Source of the DNA: Planktothricoides raciborskii GIHE-MW2
GTDB taxonomy: Bacteria; Cyanobacteriota; Cyanobacteriia; Cyanobacteriales; Laspinemataceae
Length of the DNA: 64,000 nt
Direction: 5' to 3'
NCBI RefSeq assembly: GCF_040564635.1
Contig: NZ_CP159837.1
Location: 6,559,001-6,623,000, forward strand
Position 1 is the first letter of the stretch; the number at the start of each line of letters is the position of its first letter. Below are positions 19,604 to 28,918 of this stretch, piece by piece. The notes beneath the pieces are model-generated. The model saw only the letters and a program-made list of their open reading frames with translations. It was not told the DNA's origin and ran no database searches. Both the position numbers and the translations under genes were made by a program.

Positions 19604-20785
19604 ATGTCCAATAAACCCATTCAAAAAATTATCTTCGGAAGCCCTGGAACCGGAAAAAGTTATAGAGTTGAAAATAAAATAATTCCTAACCAGTTAAATA
19701 TAACTGACAAATCAAATATTATTCCAACTGTATTTCACCCAGAATATACTTATGGTGATTTTATGGGTAAACTTATGCCATTAACTGATGATAGTGGAAA
19801 GGTAGAGTATAAATACTACCCAGGACATTTTTTAAAAGCAATAGCTAAAGCGTATAAAAATATAATTACTAGCTGCATTCAGTTAGAAAAAGATAAAAAA
19901 GATGAAACAGAGAAATACAAAAAAGAAATTGGAAAAAATCTAGGCGAGTTCACTAGCGAAGAAAAGTTTACTTTAGAACAAAAACACAAAAAAATAATTA
20001 AAAAACCTGATAATGTTGTTTTGGTTATTGATGAAATTAATAGAGGTAATTCAGCCGCAATTTTTGGTACAGTATTTCAACTTCTCGATAGAAACAAAAG
20101 CGGTTGGTCACAATATCCAATAACAATTTCAGATTTAGAAAAAGTTGGATTGTTGCAAGAAGTGGGATTTAAAAAATATTTTCTTTCTAAAGAGAAGGGA
20201 TACTCTTTTGAGTATGATGGTCAGACTTTAAAAGAAACCGAATACGATAAATATCTTAACTATATTTTCAGCGATTTGAGCGAAAGTGACAGAGTTCAAC
20301 TTCAAGAGTGCAAAATTAAATTGCCCCCCAATCTATCAATCTTGGCTACCATGAATACATCGGACAATTCAATCTATTTCATGGACAATGCCTTTAAACG
20401 TCGTTGGGATTGGGAGTTTATAAATGTTGACGATGACAACCAAAGAGATGTAGTGTCCATCCGAAGAGTAAACCTTGACAATAATGATACTTGTGCTTGG
20501 AATGATTTTGTTGATAATTTAAATAAATTCATCTGCGATCCAAAGCATAAAATTAGGAAAGTTGAGGACAAACAAATTGGGTACTTTTTCATTAATGAAA
20601 AAACTATAACTGAAGAACACATCAAAAATAAATTGATGTTTTTTCTATGGGATAGTGTGTTTAGCAACAATAGAGATCCATTGACTAACCTTTTGGGAAT
20701 GGAGAAAGGCACTTTAGTTACCTTTGGACAATTTACGAAAAAAGTTAAAAATTTTGTTGAGGCAATCAAGGAATATAAGGGATAA
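19604..20785 (+). CDS. McrB-like AAA+ GTPase/ATPase of a restriction system
   Basis: 393 residues. Walker A GSPGTGKS lies at residues 12-19, right at the N-terminus. FHPEYTYGDFMGKLMP follows, matching the McrB FHxxxxYEDF block. Walker B VLVIDEINRGN is near residue 140, and the sensor/arginine-finger region LATMNTSDNSIYFMDNAFKRRWD is the McrB hallmark. McrB motors assemble into rings and drive a McrC-type nuclease on foreign or modified DNA. No N-terminal DNA-recognition domain is present, so target recognition must lie elsewhere. The next gene starts after one base. The operon is much more AT-rich than its neighbours, which suggests horizontal acquisition. Confidence 0.88.
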   Translation: MSNKPIQKIIFGSPGTGKSYRVENKIIPNQLNITDKSNIIPTVFHPEYTYGDFMGKLMPLTDDSGKVEYKYYPGHFLKAIAKAYKNIITSCIQLEKDKKDETEKYKKEIGKNLGEFTSEEKFTLEQKHKKIIKKPDNVVLVIDEINRGNSAAIFGTVFQLLDRNKSGWSQYPITISDLEKVGLLQEVGFKKYFLSKEKGYSFEYDGQTLKETEYDKYLNYIFSDLSESDRVQLQECKIKLPPNLSILATMNTSDNSIYFMDNAFKRRWDWEFINVDDDNQRDVVSIRRVNLDNNDTCAWNDFVDNLNKFICDPKHKIRKVEDKQIGYFFINEKTITEEHIKNKLMFFLWDSVFSNNRDPLTNLLGMEKGTLVTFGQFTKKVKNFVEAIKEYKG

Positions 20786-20786
20786 A

Positions 20787-22376
20787 ATGTTTGACCTGAA
20801 TAATATAGATATCATCAAAACCGATGAACAACGTAATCATAGCCAGTATTCATTTGTTGGTCTTCAGAGAAATCAAGAGAGCAATCGTTTAGAATTTTGG
20901 CTTCCGTTAGGATTCGATGATTTTGATGATAAAGATTTTAACCTAGTTAAAGAATTTTTCTTCAAGATGTATCGAACCTTCAAAATTTATAGGCAAAAAA
21001 AACAAAACGATTTGGAAAAAGAATACATCACCAGTTATAGAGACGGAATTATTGAAGCTGAAAAGGGATTTAGCTTTATTAATGAAAACAACGAACAGGT
21101 AATTTTTTACGGTAAACTCAATTCCTTAGACAAAATACTTGAGGGTTACGATGAATTACGAATTTCATCTTTAGGAAAAAAACAAATGAGCAGCCATGAA
21201 ATTGACTATTCCAAAATTTATCGGTATATGCACCAAGGGATATATCTTGATGAGGATGTGATTTATATTGATGAAATGAATATTGCCAAAAATATTTTAA
21301 TCAAAGAAAGCCCGCCAATTTTACAAATGTTTGGTTTTATCTACACGGAAATAAAAAAAGAGTTGGAAGAATTAGAACAGATACCCGATCGGGCTGTTGA
21401 ACTTGCCGATCAGTTCAAAGAAAACTATTTACAACCTGATAGTAGTTTATTTGGCGAAGATACATTTGCCGAAACCATAGAAATATTAAGAAAAACCCTG
21501 GAAGATATTGACCTAAAAACAACCTATAAAGATGAGGACTATTGGCATTTTTTTGAGGCTGTTGAGGCATTTTTGTATGGAGAACGACAAGAAGACGACC
21601 AAGGTATTTACTGGGGGTTTAGTAATTTCTATGATATATGGGAGGATATGTGCCAGACTTATGTACTTAATACACCTGAATATCGTCAAAGGGCAGTCTT
21701 TGCGGATGTTGGAGGAAAGCTAAAACTATTCCTAAATTACCATGATATTAATCCATTTAAAGTGGAATTAAATGATTTGCCAGAACCACGTTACTTGCGT
21801 CCTGATTTAGTATTGAAAACGAGCGTAAGCAAAATAGATCAGTATTATTTAGTTGATGAAAAACTCTCTAATGAAGCTGAGGTTGCAGTTAAATTGAACT
21901 TGCGTGCAGTAAAAGATCATCCAAAAATTCAAAGTGAATATAAAGAACTTTCTTATAAGACTTCTGTGATCAACACGACAGATAAGCTTGGCAGTGGATA
22001 TAAATATATGTCTCAAAAAAAATTTAGCGACTTTAAAAATTTTGTAAAGCAATACTTTGAAGAATCATCTGCCTCAGTCCAAATCATTGATTACAAATAT
22101 ATGCGTGTTTCCGATTATGAAAAATACTCACCAAACAAGCCTGGAGAAAACAAAGTAAAAGATGATATACAGAAACAATTAGTCTATGAATGGACAGTTC
22201 AAAAAAATTGGAAAGTCAAAACAGAAAGTGAGTTTTGGATACCTTATTTTTCTAACTCAGAATTTGAAAAAATAGAAAATGTAAAGAATACTTGTTTTCA
22301 GCAAAGCCAAATTAAATTGGTAAAAATTAATTTCACAACCCTTCAAGATTTTTATATCAAGCAACAATTAGTATGA
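20787..22376 (+). CDS. McrC-like nuclease subunit of the restriction operon
   Basis: I start at the ATG at 20787 (MFDLNNIDIIKTDEQ), one base after the McrB-like stop; the 21 earlier codons overlap that gene. The 529-residue protein carries a PD-(D/E)xK-like signature: RPDLVL at residues 338-343, then VDEKL with D357-x-K359. A later IIDYKYM near 435 also resembles the McrC iDxKY strand. McrC proteins cut DNA when driven by McrB; LlaJI-type systems are organised similarly. The N-terminal 300 residues are not recognised and may read the target. The stop overlaps the next start by four bases (ATGA), so translation is coupled. Confidence 0.75.
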   Translation: MFDLNNIDIIKTDEQRNHSQYSFVGLQRNQESNRLEFWLPLGFDDFDDKDFNLVKEFFFKMYRTFKIYRQKKQNDLEKEYITSYRDGIIEAEKGFSFINENNEQVIFYGKLNSLDKILEGYDELRISSLGKKQMSSHEIDYSKIYRYMHQGIYLDEDVIYIDEMNIAKNILIKESPPILQMFGFIYTEIKKELEELEQIPDRAVELADQFKENYLQPDSSLFGEDTFAETIEILRKTLEDIDLKTTYKDEDYWHFFEAVEAFLYGERQEDDQGIYWGFSNFYDIWEDMCQTYVLNTPEYRQRAVFADVGGKLKLFLNYHDINPFKVELNDLPEPRYLRPDLVLKTSVSKIDQYYLVDEKLSNEAEVAVKLNLRAVKDHPKIQSEYKELSYKTSVINTTDKLGSGYKYMSQKKFSDFKNFVKQYFEESSASVQIIDYKYMRVSDYEKYSPNKPGENKVKDDIQKQLVYEWTVQKNWKVKTESEFWIPYFSNSEFEKIENVKNTCFQQSQIKLVKINFTTLQDFYIKQQLV

Positions 22377-22819
22377 TTGAGCAGATTAAGTTTCGGCATA
22401 GTGTTATTAGTGATTTTAATCCAGTTGTTTCCTTGAATTTAACAGCTTGTAAAATCGTCAATGAACAATTTATTTATCCAAAGTTAAAGGATTTTTTTGA
22501 TGATAAAGGAGGCATAGATTATTATGAAGAATTAGATCCTGACAAAATTAAAACTGACATTGAATTTAGGCAAAAAGATAGCCAAGAAAGCTATGTTAAA
22601 TCGTATATTTACAAAGAATTGATAAATACAATAAGTAAGAACGATGATGGCAGCATAAATTTCAAACCGAGATATGTTGTTTCTTTTGATGAAGAGTTAA
22701 CCCCCGAAACAGATGCAAAAACGCAAATAAAATACGGAAAATTGAAACTTGGACAGCAGGCAATTTTATATTTTATTTATATTGATCTAAAGGATATTAT
22801 TAGCTTTATCAAGCAATAA
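22373..22819 (+). CDS. Unrecognised third protein of the McrBC-like operon (148 aa)
   Basis: It starts within the stop of the McrC-like gene (ATGA overlap), so it belongs to the same transcription and translation unit. The sequence is acidic/lysine-rich and soluble, with SFDEELTPETDAKTQIKYGKL in the second half and a hydrophobic end (GQQAILYFIYIDLKDIISFI). I do not recognise a family. By context it may be a specificity, regulatory or inhibitor subunit. Base composition matches the two preceding genes. Confidence 0.7.
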   Translation: MIEQIKFRHSVISDFNPVVSLNLTACKIVNEQFIYPKLKDFFDDKGGIDYYEELDPDKIKTDIEFRQKDSQESYVKSYIYKELINTISKNDDGSINFKPRYVVSFDEELTPETDAKTQIKYGKLKLGQQAILYFIYIDLKDIISFIKQ

Positions 22820-22824
22820 AAATT

Positions 22825-23040
22825 ATGAAAGAATATGTGGTGGTTTTTGAATGGGCTGGCAGTAACTATTCAGCGTATGTTCGCGATTTGCCCGGTTGTA
22901 TTTCGACAGGAAAAACTATTGAAGAAACCGAACAAAATATTAAAGAAGCGATCGCGCTTTATATTGAAACTCTGCGAGAAGACGGGCAAGAAATTCCCGA
23001 ACCTTGTTTTTATGCTAAGGCAATTGCTGTAGCCGCTTAA
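22825..23040 (+). CDS. HicB-family antitoxin-like protein, no adjacent HicA
   Basis: 71 residues. The YVVVFEWAGSNYSAYVRDLPGC opening and the following GKTIEETEQNIKEAIALYIE helix are the partial RNase-H-like HicB fold (domain also called UPF0150). HicB normally neutralises HicA, a small double-stranded-RNA-binding toxin. No HicA frame is found on either side, and there is no C-terminal DNA-binding helix. It begins five bases after the restriction operon, so it may be cotranscribed. The GC content and a GCGATCGC site suggest it is native rather than part of the acquired operon. Confidence 0.8.
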   Translation: MKEYVVVFEWAGSNYSAYVRDLPGCISTGKTIEETEQNIKEAIALYIETLREDGQEIPEPCFYAKAIAVAA

Positions 23041-23183
23041 TCAGGCAGGTCAAAGTCAAAGGGCTTGCTCTGATCGCCCATCATTCTGTGAATATTGGCA
23101 CAATCGCCACATTAAAAATGGCATAAAATATTGGGTAATAGGCACAATTAAAAAATAAATGATTATATTGGATAAATAATAAA

Positions 23184-24104
23184 ATGCTAGTATTTTTTCT
23201 GCACGGCACGGCGGTGCGTAACCCTGGTTATAGCGATCGCACCCAAAATTTTATTCTTCAAGAATTCAGCCAACGAGGAGAAATAGAAATCCCCTCCTTT
23301 GGGGCGGCTTTTTTCGGAGATATTCTCGGTGCCGATGAACTCTGGGATTGGGTGTTGCAAGATTTAGAAAATTTTAAATGGGATCATCCCGGAGTGGATC
23401 TGGAGACAATCTTCTCTTATCAAAATTTTAGAGAACAGCTAATCAGCAAAATTTTTGGGGATATTTTTACTTATTTAAATCCTGATTATGGACACGCCGC
23501 CCGAAAAACCATTGCGGTTCAATTATTACAATTTATTAAGGAAAATCCCGGAGACGATGATTTGCATTTAGTGGCACATTCTCTGGGCAGTGTCATTTTA
23601 TGGGATATTTTATTTTCTGATAAATTAAGCCCGTCTGACCCGGCTTTTTATATTCGAGATATCATTAAAGGATTAAGTGGGTATCGGCAAGGCAGAAAGG
23701 TTTACCTGAGAACTGTCACCACAATGGGTTCTCCACTGCTATTTTTTAATCGAATGTTGGGCATCGCCCCGGAGAAACTAAAAATCTTTGCCCAGCGATA
23801 TGTCAAAAATCCCCTACGGTGGATTAACATTATTAATGCCGGAGATATTTTTGCTTATCCTTTAGCATCTAGTCTAAATTTGCATGATAATTCTATATTT
23901 TTTCAGGATAAGTATCTTGAAGATAAGGATATTCTTAAAAGAAGTCTGGGGAATGTGGCTATGGCTTTGGGGTTGGTGGACGATCATACAATTTATTGGA
24001 AAAGTCAGCGAGTTGCTAATCTAATTACGGCCAATTTACTGGGAGATATATCTATTTTATCTCAGGATAATGTATTGCCCGGATTCGGGAGCATTTGGGA
24101 ATAA
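23184..24104 (+). CDS. Putative alpha/beta hydrolase (306 aa)
   Basis: The N-terminus gives a strand followed by the oxyanion-type HGTAVRNPGYSDR. The nucleophile elbow is LVAHSLGSVILWD, matching the G/A-x-S-x-G lipase motif (Ser near residue 139). A C-terminal DDHTIYW supplies a plausible catalytic Asp/His. There is no signal peptide, so it should be cytoplasmic. The substrate is unknown. It stands alone between HicB and a small membrane protein. Confidence 0.65.
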   Translation: MLVFFLHGTAVRNPGYSDRTQNFILQEFSQRGEIEIPSFGAAFFGDILGADELWDWVLQDLENFKWDHPGVDLETIFSYQNFREQLISKIFGDIFTYLNPDYGHAARKTIAVQLLQFIKENPGDDDLHLVAHSLGSVILWDILFSDKLSPSDPAFYIRDIIKGLSGYRQGRKVYLRTVTTMGSPLLFFNRMLGIAPEKLKIFAQRYVKNPLRWINIINAGDIFAYPLASSLNLHDNSIFFQDKYLEDKDILKRSLGNVAMALGLVDDHTIYWKSQRVANLITANLLGDISILSQDNVLPGFGSIWE

Positions 24105-24203
24105 TTTTTATAAAAAAAATAAAAAAATATAACAATATGATATTTTTGACCCTAAATTAGGGATAATTTAGCTAGGTAAAAATTAGAGGAAGGAGAGCAT
24201 TTG

Positions 24204-24512
24204 ATGGTAGTAGGAGTGATTATCATTAATGTTGTGATTTCCATGATTTGCCTGTATCTGGCGGCAAAATTATGGAAGATTGGCAAAAAAGTTGACAAAG
24301 CAGCTAATGCAATATTAAGAGCCGATCGCGGCACTTATAATGTCCTGCACAAGGCTCCAAGAGCGATCGCCAAAGGCGAAACAGGCACCAGAAAGTTGCG
24401 GCAAAAATACCAAAAGCTGCAAAAACAAGTTCAAACCATGCGCCAACTTCTCTTAGTGGTCAATTTTCTGGGGAAATTTACTCTGAGACGATCCTGGAAA
24501 ACTCGTCCTTAG
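24204..24512 (+). CDS. Small membrane protein with coiled-coil tail (102 aa)
   Basis: I chose the ATG at 24204 because GGAG at 24192-24195 lies 8 bases upstream. One N-terminal membrane helix (VGVIIINVVISMICLYLAAKLW) is followed by a basic, Lys/Gln-rich helical tail. Function is unknown; it looks like a conserved cyanobacterial hypothetical protein. The next two genes also have one membrane helix plus a helical tail. Confidence 0.6.
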   Translation: MVVGVIIINVVISMICLYLAAKLWKIGKKVDKAANAILRADRGTYNVLHKAPRAIAKGETGTRKLRQKYQKLQKQVQTMRQLLLVVNFLGKFTLRRSWKTRP

Positions 24513-24644
24513 TGACAGCGGCAGAAAAATAGATCGGCCATGATTAATTTAAATCCGGCTGGGTAAAATTAGGTTTCAGGGCAATTCTGACTAAGCCTGG
24601 GTCAAATCCGCCTAAAATAAGTAAAAAGTTAATTGCTATAGAAA

Positions 24645-24995
24645 ATGTCTAAGAATCGTTCGGGATCTTTTATTATGGGTATGCTGGTAGGAACTGCGAT
24701 CGGTGCGATCGCTGGGATCTTAGTAGCACCGCGCAGTGGTCGTCAAACCCGACAACGGCTGAAAAAATCTGTTGAGGCTTTACCAGAGTTGGCAGACGAC
24801 TTAGCCAAAACTGTCCAAAGTCAAGCCGATCGCCTCTCAGAATCAACTCTGCGTAATTGGGATGAAACTTTGCAAAGACTTAGAGAAGCGATCGCCGCTG
24901 GACTCGAAGCCAGCAAACAAGAACGGGAAACCCTCAACCAATTGGACAATGGTTTTTCGACGAAATCAGCGGCCAAAAACTCATCCCCTGATTGA
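24645..24995 (+). CDS. YtxH-like membrane-anchored protein
   Basis: 116 residues. The glycine/alanine-rich N-terminal helix GMLVGTAIGAIAGILVAPRSGRQTRQRL is the YtxH signature (a hydrophobic helix ending in LxAPxSGxxTR). A helical tail of heptad character follows. YtxH proteins are associated with stress and the envelope in other bacteria; no biochemical role is established here. Confidence 0.82.
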   Translation: MSKNRSGSFIMGMLVGTAIGAIAGILVAPRSGRQTRQRLKKSVEALPELADDLAKTVQSQADRLSESTLRNWDETLQRLREAIAAGLEASKQERETLNQLDNGFSTKSAAKNSSPD

Positions 24996-25117
24996 ACCCA
25001 AATCATTACCCTAGATCCCTAGATCCCAAGGGAGCGATCGCTGATTTATCCTTGTCTTGTTACTTGTCCCATGACTAGCTCCGATCCTCTAAGTAAGCAA
25101 TAAGCAAAAAACCTGCT

Positions 25118-25708
25118 GTGACTGATCCTCTTTTTTGGCTTGGACTATCCTTTTTACTGGTTTGTGTCAGCATCATTCTGTTGTTACTGGCTGCCTTGCC
25201 CGCTTTGCAGTCTGTCGGGCGGGCAGCCCGTAGCGTGGAAAAATTAGCGGACACCTTAGCCAGAGAACTTCCCCCCACCTTACAAGCCATTCGTCTCACC
25301 GGCATGGAAATTAGTGACCTCACTGATGATGTCAACCAAGGGGTTCAAAGCGCTGGCAAAGTTGTCAAACAAGTAGATGAGAGTATCAGCAGTGCCAAGA
25401 AACAAGCAAAACGAGCACAAGTGAGCACCCAAAGCCTGATCGTTGGGGTCAAAGCCGCTTGGAAAACTTTTCGCTCCCTACCAAGCAGTTCATCCGGGGG
25501 ATCTCGTAGTCTCGAAAGACTACCGCCTTCAAAACGCAGACCTTTGGACTTACGGAAAAAAACATCCAATCAGTCCAACACCTCTAGCAGTAATCAAGGA
25601 GCAATGGATCCTTATGTAGATTCATTTGAGGAATCCAGCCAGTCATATCCGTCAGCAGAAAAAAGTAGTCGATCTATCAATAACGCCAGTAATCAAACAG
25701 ATATCTAG
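25118..25708 (+). CDS. DUF948-like membrane protein
   Basis: Starts at GTG (25118). An N-terminal membrane helix (WLGLSFLLVCVSIILLLLAAL) is followed by a long helix with LPPTLQAIRLTGMEISDLTDD and VNQGVQSAGKVVKQVDES, the pattern of DUF948/general-stress-like proteins. The last 70 residues are Ser/Asn/Gln-rich and disordered. It lies just downstream of the YtxH gene; the two families are often neighbours. Confidence 0.65.
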   Translation: MTDPLFWLGLSFLLVCVSIILLLLAALPALQSVGRAARSVEKLADTLARELPPTLQAIRLTGMEISDLTDDVNQGVQSAGKVVKQVDESISSAKKQAKRAQVSTQSLIVGVKAAWKTFRSLPSSSSGGSRSLERLPPSKRRPLDLRKKTSNQSNTSSSNQGAMDPYVDSFEESSQSYPSAEKSSRSINNASNQTDI

Positions 25709-25840
25709 CCATCTACTGTGTTAAGTTACATGGTAAAGGATTTTTGTCCCAGTTTCAGGGGGGCAATATGTGATTTTCCCTGCCACGCATTCCGGGAATA
25801 AATCCTGAATTTTGTCGTTGATGATTTCAATAGTTGAGTT

Positions 25841-27745
25841 ATGTCAGGACTAAAAAAAACACCAGGTTATGTCAATGCATGGACTCTTTGGTTTGAACGA
25901 TTGATGGGACTATTAGTTCTGGCAAATTTACTTTTTGTAGGATTTGATTGGAGCTATGTGAAGCTGCGACCATTTTATCTCCGAAGCCATTTATGGCTGG
26001 AAGCAAATTTTCGGCAAAAACAATCTGAACAGTTTCTCAACACAGTGGAGGAACTAAAAAATGTATTAGCCGAAGATGGGTTTAATTCAGCAGATGCCAT
26101 AAATTTACTTGATAAATTACGCCAACAAAATAAAGAATTATTTCAAGAAAGTCCGTTGCCGATTTTGCCAACCCAGGCTTCTTGGCAAGAAGTAAAAAAA
26201 ATCCTCATGGATCATGTGGATAAAGATAATATTAATCAGGCAATAGAAATTTTTTGGAGTCAAGAATATTTAGCCGAAAAAGGTTGGCAGCAAGAGTTGG
26301 CGGTATTCGATAGAAAAATGAGTTATTTAATTGATTTTTATGAACCAAAACTGTTTTACGATCCCATCAAAGGCATCGAACCCAATCGCACTACCCAAGA
26401 GTATCTGAAAAAAGTTGATGAACTCAAGATAGTGCTTAAACTTGAAGGAATCAATGGCTCAGAAGTTGAACCTTTGTTGGCAGAACTGCGGCTTCTTAGC
26501 ATGGAGATGATTGATACCGATCCATTCGCCAGAGTAAATAAAAGTGGGACTTTAGAAGAAATTAAATATAAAATGCGGGAGTATATTTATTCTAGAGATC
26601 CTAATAATCTGCCAAAAGTTGTCAATATTCAATGGGTGAATTCTGCCATCATTGGGGTTTTAGACTGGTTTTCCCCGGAAGTTTTGTGGGCTAATTATTC
26701 GGCTAAAGGATCATTTAGAACATTTTGGTCAAAAGAAAACCTGATAGCGCATGGATGGGAAAAAGAGTTAGATTTTTTCGATCGTGAAATTCGCTTTTTA
26801 CTGGAAAGCAACTATTTTCGTCATTTGGGGGCAAATAGTGATTGGCTAGACAGGTTCTGGCTGCTCGATCTCCCTTGGATGACGCTATTTTTAGGAGAAT
26901 TTATCGGTCGAATTTGGCTATTACATCATCACAAAAAAATGTCATGGGGTAGCGCGATCGCCCACCGTTGGTACGATCTGACTTTATGGTTGCCCGTGTC
27001 AGTATTTGTACCTGGTTTTCGGTGGTTACGAGTGATTCCGGTGATTATTCGTCTGGATCAAACTAAATTTCCGGATCTGGAACCGATTAGGAATCGCCTG
27101 AGCATAAATTTTATCGCCAGTTTTGCTGAGGAACTGACCCAGGTGGTGGTGATTCGAGCGATTAACCAGATGCAGGAAGCCGTGGAAACTGGTAAGTTTA
27201 CCCGATCGCTCTTTGAACCGAAAAACAAAACCCAAAAAACTTATATCGATATTAATGATATCGATGAAATTCCGACGATCGTCAACCGCTTGCTACAAGT
27301 GACCCTTTGCCAAGTTCTCCCCACCATTCAACCGGAACTGGAAGCGGTGGTTCGCTATCAAATTGAAAAAGCCATGAAAAATTCGTCCGTGTACCAGCGA
27401 ATTCATCGGGTGCCCGGATTAGGTCGCTTACCAGATCAAATCGCGGAAGGTGTGATCGCGCAAGTGACGAAACTGGTGACGGAAAAACCTCAAGAAGCTT
27501 ATATATCCAGTCAAAACACCACTCCCGATCCGATCGCCACTGAACTCTCAGAACGGTTAGTGAAAAAATTTACCGTCACCCTCCGCAAGGAATTGCAGCG
27601 AGATAATACCCTGGACGAAATTGAATCGTTACTGAGTGACTTTCTCGAAGAGGTTAAACTAAATTACGTCAAGAACCTCACCGAGGAGGAAATCCAAGAA
27701 CTTTTGCCCATCGTCAAACAGCCGCCGCAGCTAACTGGGAGTTAG
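25841..27745 (+). CDS. Large conserved membrane protein of unknown function (634 aa)
   Basis: An N-terminal membrane helix (LMGLLVLANLLFVGFDW) is followed by about 280 residues of soluble helix-rich sequence. A second hydrophobic region near residues 340-400 includes WMTLFLGEFIGRIWLLHHHKKMSW and LTLWLPVSVFVPGFRWLRVIPVI. The C-terminal 230 residues are soluble. The part after the second helix superficially resembles a voltage-sensor S4-type strand (RWLRVIPVIIRLDQ), but charge spacing is not convincing. It resembles conserved cyanobacterial hypotheticals. The gene precedes the structured rimP leader. Confidence 0.6.
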   Translation: MSGLKKTPGYVNAWTLWFERLMGLLVLANLLFVGFDWSYVKLRPFYLRSHLWLEANFRQKQSEQFLNTVEELKNVLAEDGFNSADAINLLDKLRQQNKELFQESPLPILPTQASWQEVKKILMDHVDKDNINQAIEIFWSQEYLAEKGWQQELAVFDRKMSYLIDFYEPKLFYDPIKGIEPNRTTQEYLKKVDELKIVLKLEGINGSEVEPLLAELRLLSMEMIDTDPFARVNKSGTLEEIKYKMREYIYSRDPNNLPKVVNIQWVNSAIIGVLDWFSPEVLWANYSAKGSFRTFWSKENLIAHGWEKELDFFDREIRFLLESNYFRHLGANSDWLDRFWLLDLPWMTLFLGEFIGRIWLLHHHKKMSWGSAIAHRWYDLTLWLPVSVFVPGFRWLRVIPVIIRLDQTKFPDLEPIRNRLSINFIASFAEELTQVVVIRAINQMQEAVETGKFTRSLFEPKNKTQKTYIDINDIDEIPTIVNRLLQVTLCQVLPTIQPELEAVVRYQIEKAMKNSSVYQRIHRVPGLGRLPDQIAEGVIAQVTKLVTEKPQEAYISSQNTTPDPIATELSERLVKKFTVTLRKELQRDNTLDEIESLLSDFLEEVKLNYVKNLTEEEIQELLPIVKQPPQLTGS

Positions 27746-27792
27746 TTTTTCCCCCAACCAGACTCCCGCGATCGGTTTTTAATCCAAAAAAA

Positions 27793-28313
27793 TTGATGGG
27801 ATCGGTTTATGGTATGCTAGACTACCTTATGGAAGTTCTTAGATTGCTGAGGAGCGTTCGGAGAAATATTTTCTGATCCCAAGAGCGCTCCTTACACATG
27901 GCTTCGATGCTTCAAATCAAGCACAGATGAAAGCGACCGATGTTTAATGCTAAACTAAAGTTGGCTGAAACACCAATCCTCAGCACGAAAATCTTTTCTT
28001 CCAGTCACTTTTCTCGGCTCAAAGTCAGTCTGATGCTGAGTATCAGCCAAAACCAGGCCGTTGAATTCGAGGCATATCTGGTGAGTGCATCGGTGCATTA
28101 CTGCTGAAAACAAAAAGCGGCTTTTGTCATCGAGGATTCTAGCGCCGCCACTTGATTCGTGTTCAGCGATCTGAGAAGTTTTCCTTGTCGTGAAGGAGAA
28201 CGATCGAAGGTGACAAGGGTTTGAACCTGCCCCATGTCTCGTTTAGAGAGCCGCAGGAGAAAAACCTGAATACTTGCACCGAAAGTGGGTGACAACCCGC
28301 TTTTTTTATTGGA
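27793..28313 (+). ncRNA. Candidate structured leader or small RNA upstream of rimP
   Basis: No gene is present in the 576 bases before rimP, but stems are abundant. An extended -10 (TGGTATGCT, 27810-27818) could start the transcript. GGAGCG pairs with CGCTCC (about 27850-27893). TTGGCTGA (from about 27960) pairs with TCAGCCAA (to about 28050), enclosing CTCAGCA pairing with TGCTGAG. CTTGTC (about 28185) pairs with GACAAG (about 28213). GTGGGT-GACA-ACCCGC then a T-tract (28286-28313) looks like an intrinsic terminator placed just before the rimP ribosome site. This would fit an attenuated leader or a separate small RNA; it is not a family I recognise. Confidence 0.4.
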
Positions 28314-28321
28314 GTTTTATT

Positions 28322-28774
28322 ATGACTCATCCATTGATCCCACAAATTATCGATTTAGCCAAACCAGTGGCAGAAAACCTGGGACTACAGGTTGTTGGAG
28401 CGGTATTTCAAACGAATCATCGCCCCCCGGTTCTTCGTGTAGACATCTGTAACCCTGATAATGACACGAGTTTAGAGGATTGTGAAAAAATGAGTCGAGC
28501 ATTAGAAATGACTCTAGATGCCACCGACTTGATCCCGGATGCTTATGTCCTAGAAATCTCTAGTCCGGGTCTTTCCGGTCAACTGACTACAGACCGAGAT
28601 TTTATCTCTTTTAAGGGTTTTGGGGTTCGCATTGAAACGGTTGAACCCTACAAAGGGCAGAAAGAATGGCAAGGCAACCTAGTCAGTCGAGATGAAACTA
28701 ACGTTTATTTGAATCAAAAAGGTCGGGTGATTTCCATTCCGCGATCGCTCATTGCCTTAGTTGAACTCCTATAA
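28322..28774 (+). CDS. rimP: Ribosome maturation factor RimP
   Basis: 150 residues from the ATG at 28322 (TTGGAGTTTTATT precedes it). RimP assists late 30S subunit assembly. The N-terminal domain contains [16 protein letters not shown] and the [12 protein letters not shown] helix; the [20 protein letters not shown] segment matches the conserved LEVSSPGLDRPL motif. The C-terminal SH3-like domain ends ALVELL. It heads the usual rimP-nusA-ylxR-infB order. Confidence 0.95.
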   Translation: MTHPLIPQIIDLAKPVAENLGLQVVGAVFQTNHRPPVLRVDICNPDNDTSLEDCEKMSRALEMTLDATDLIPDAYVLEISSPGLSGQLTTDRDFISFKGFGVRIETVEPYKGQKEWQGNLVSRDETNVYLNQKGRVISIPRSLIALVELL

Positions 28775-28918
28775 GGAACCTAAAACCGTGGACTCACAAC
28801 CATTGATCGGCGATCGTCTCAGATTTTTCTGGCCAGAAAAATCTGGAGGCGTGTTTCAGTGATGGGGCGATCCATTGGTTCTATGCCATGAAACACTTAA
28901 AAATTGCAGGAAAAATTT

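Noticed and set aside
28160-28240. tRNA-like or tmRNA-like sequence near GGGTTTGAACC
   Set aside because: No acceptor or anticodon arms can be folded around it, and no CCA-end or tRNA-like pairing was found.
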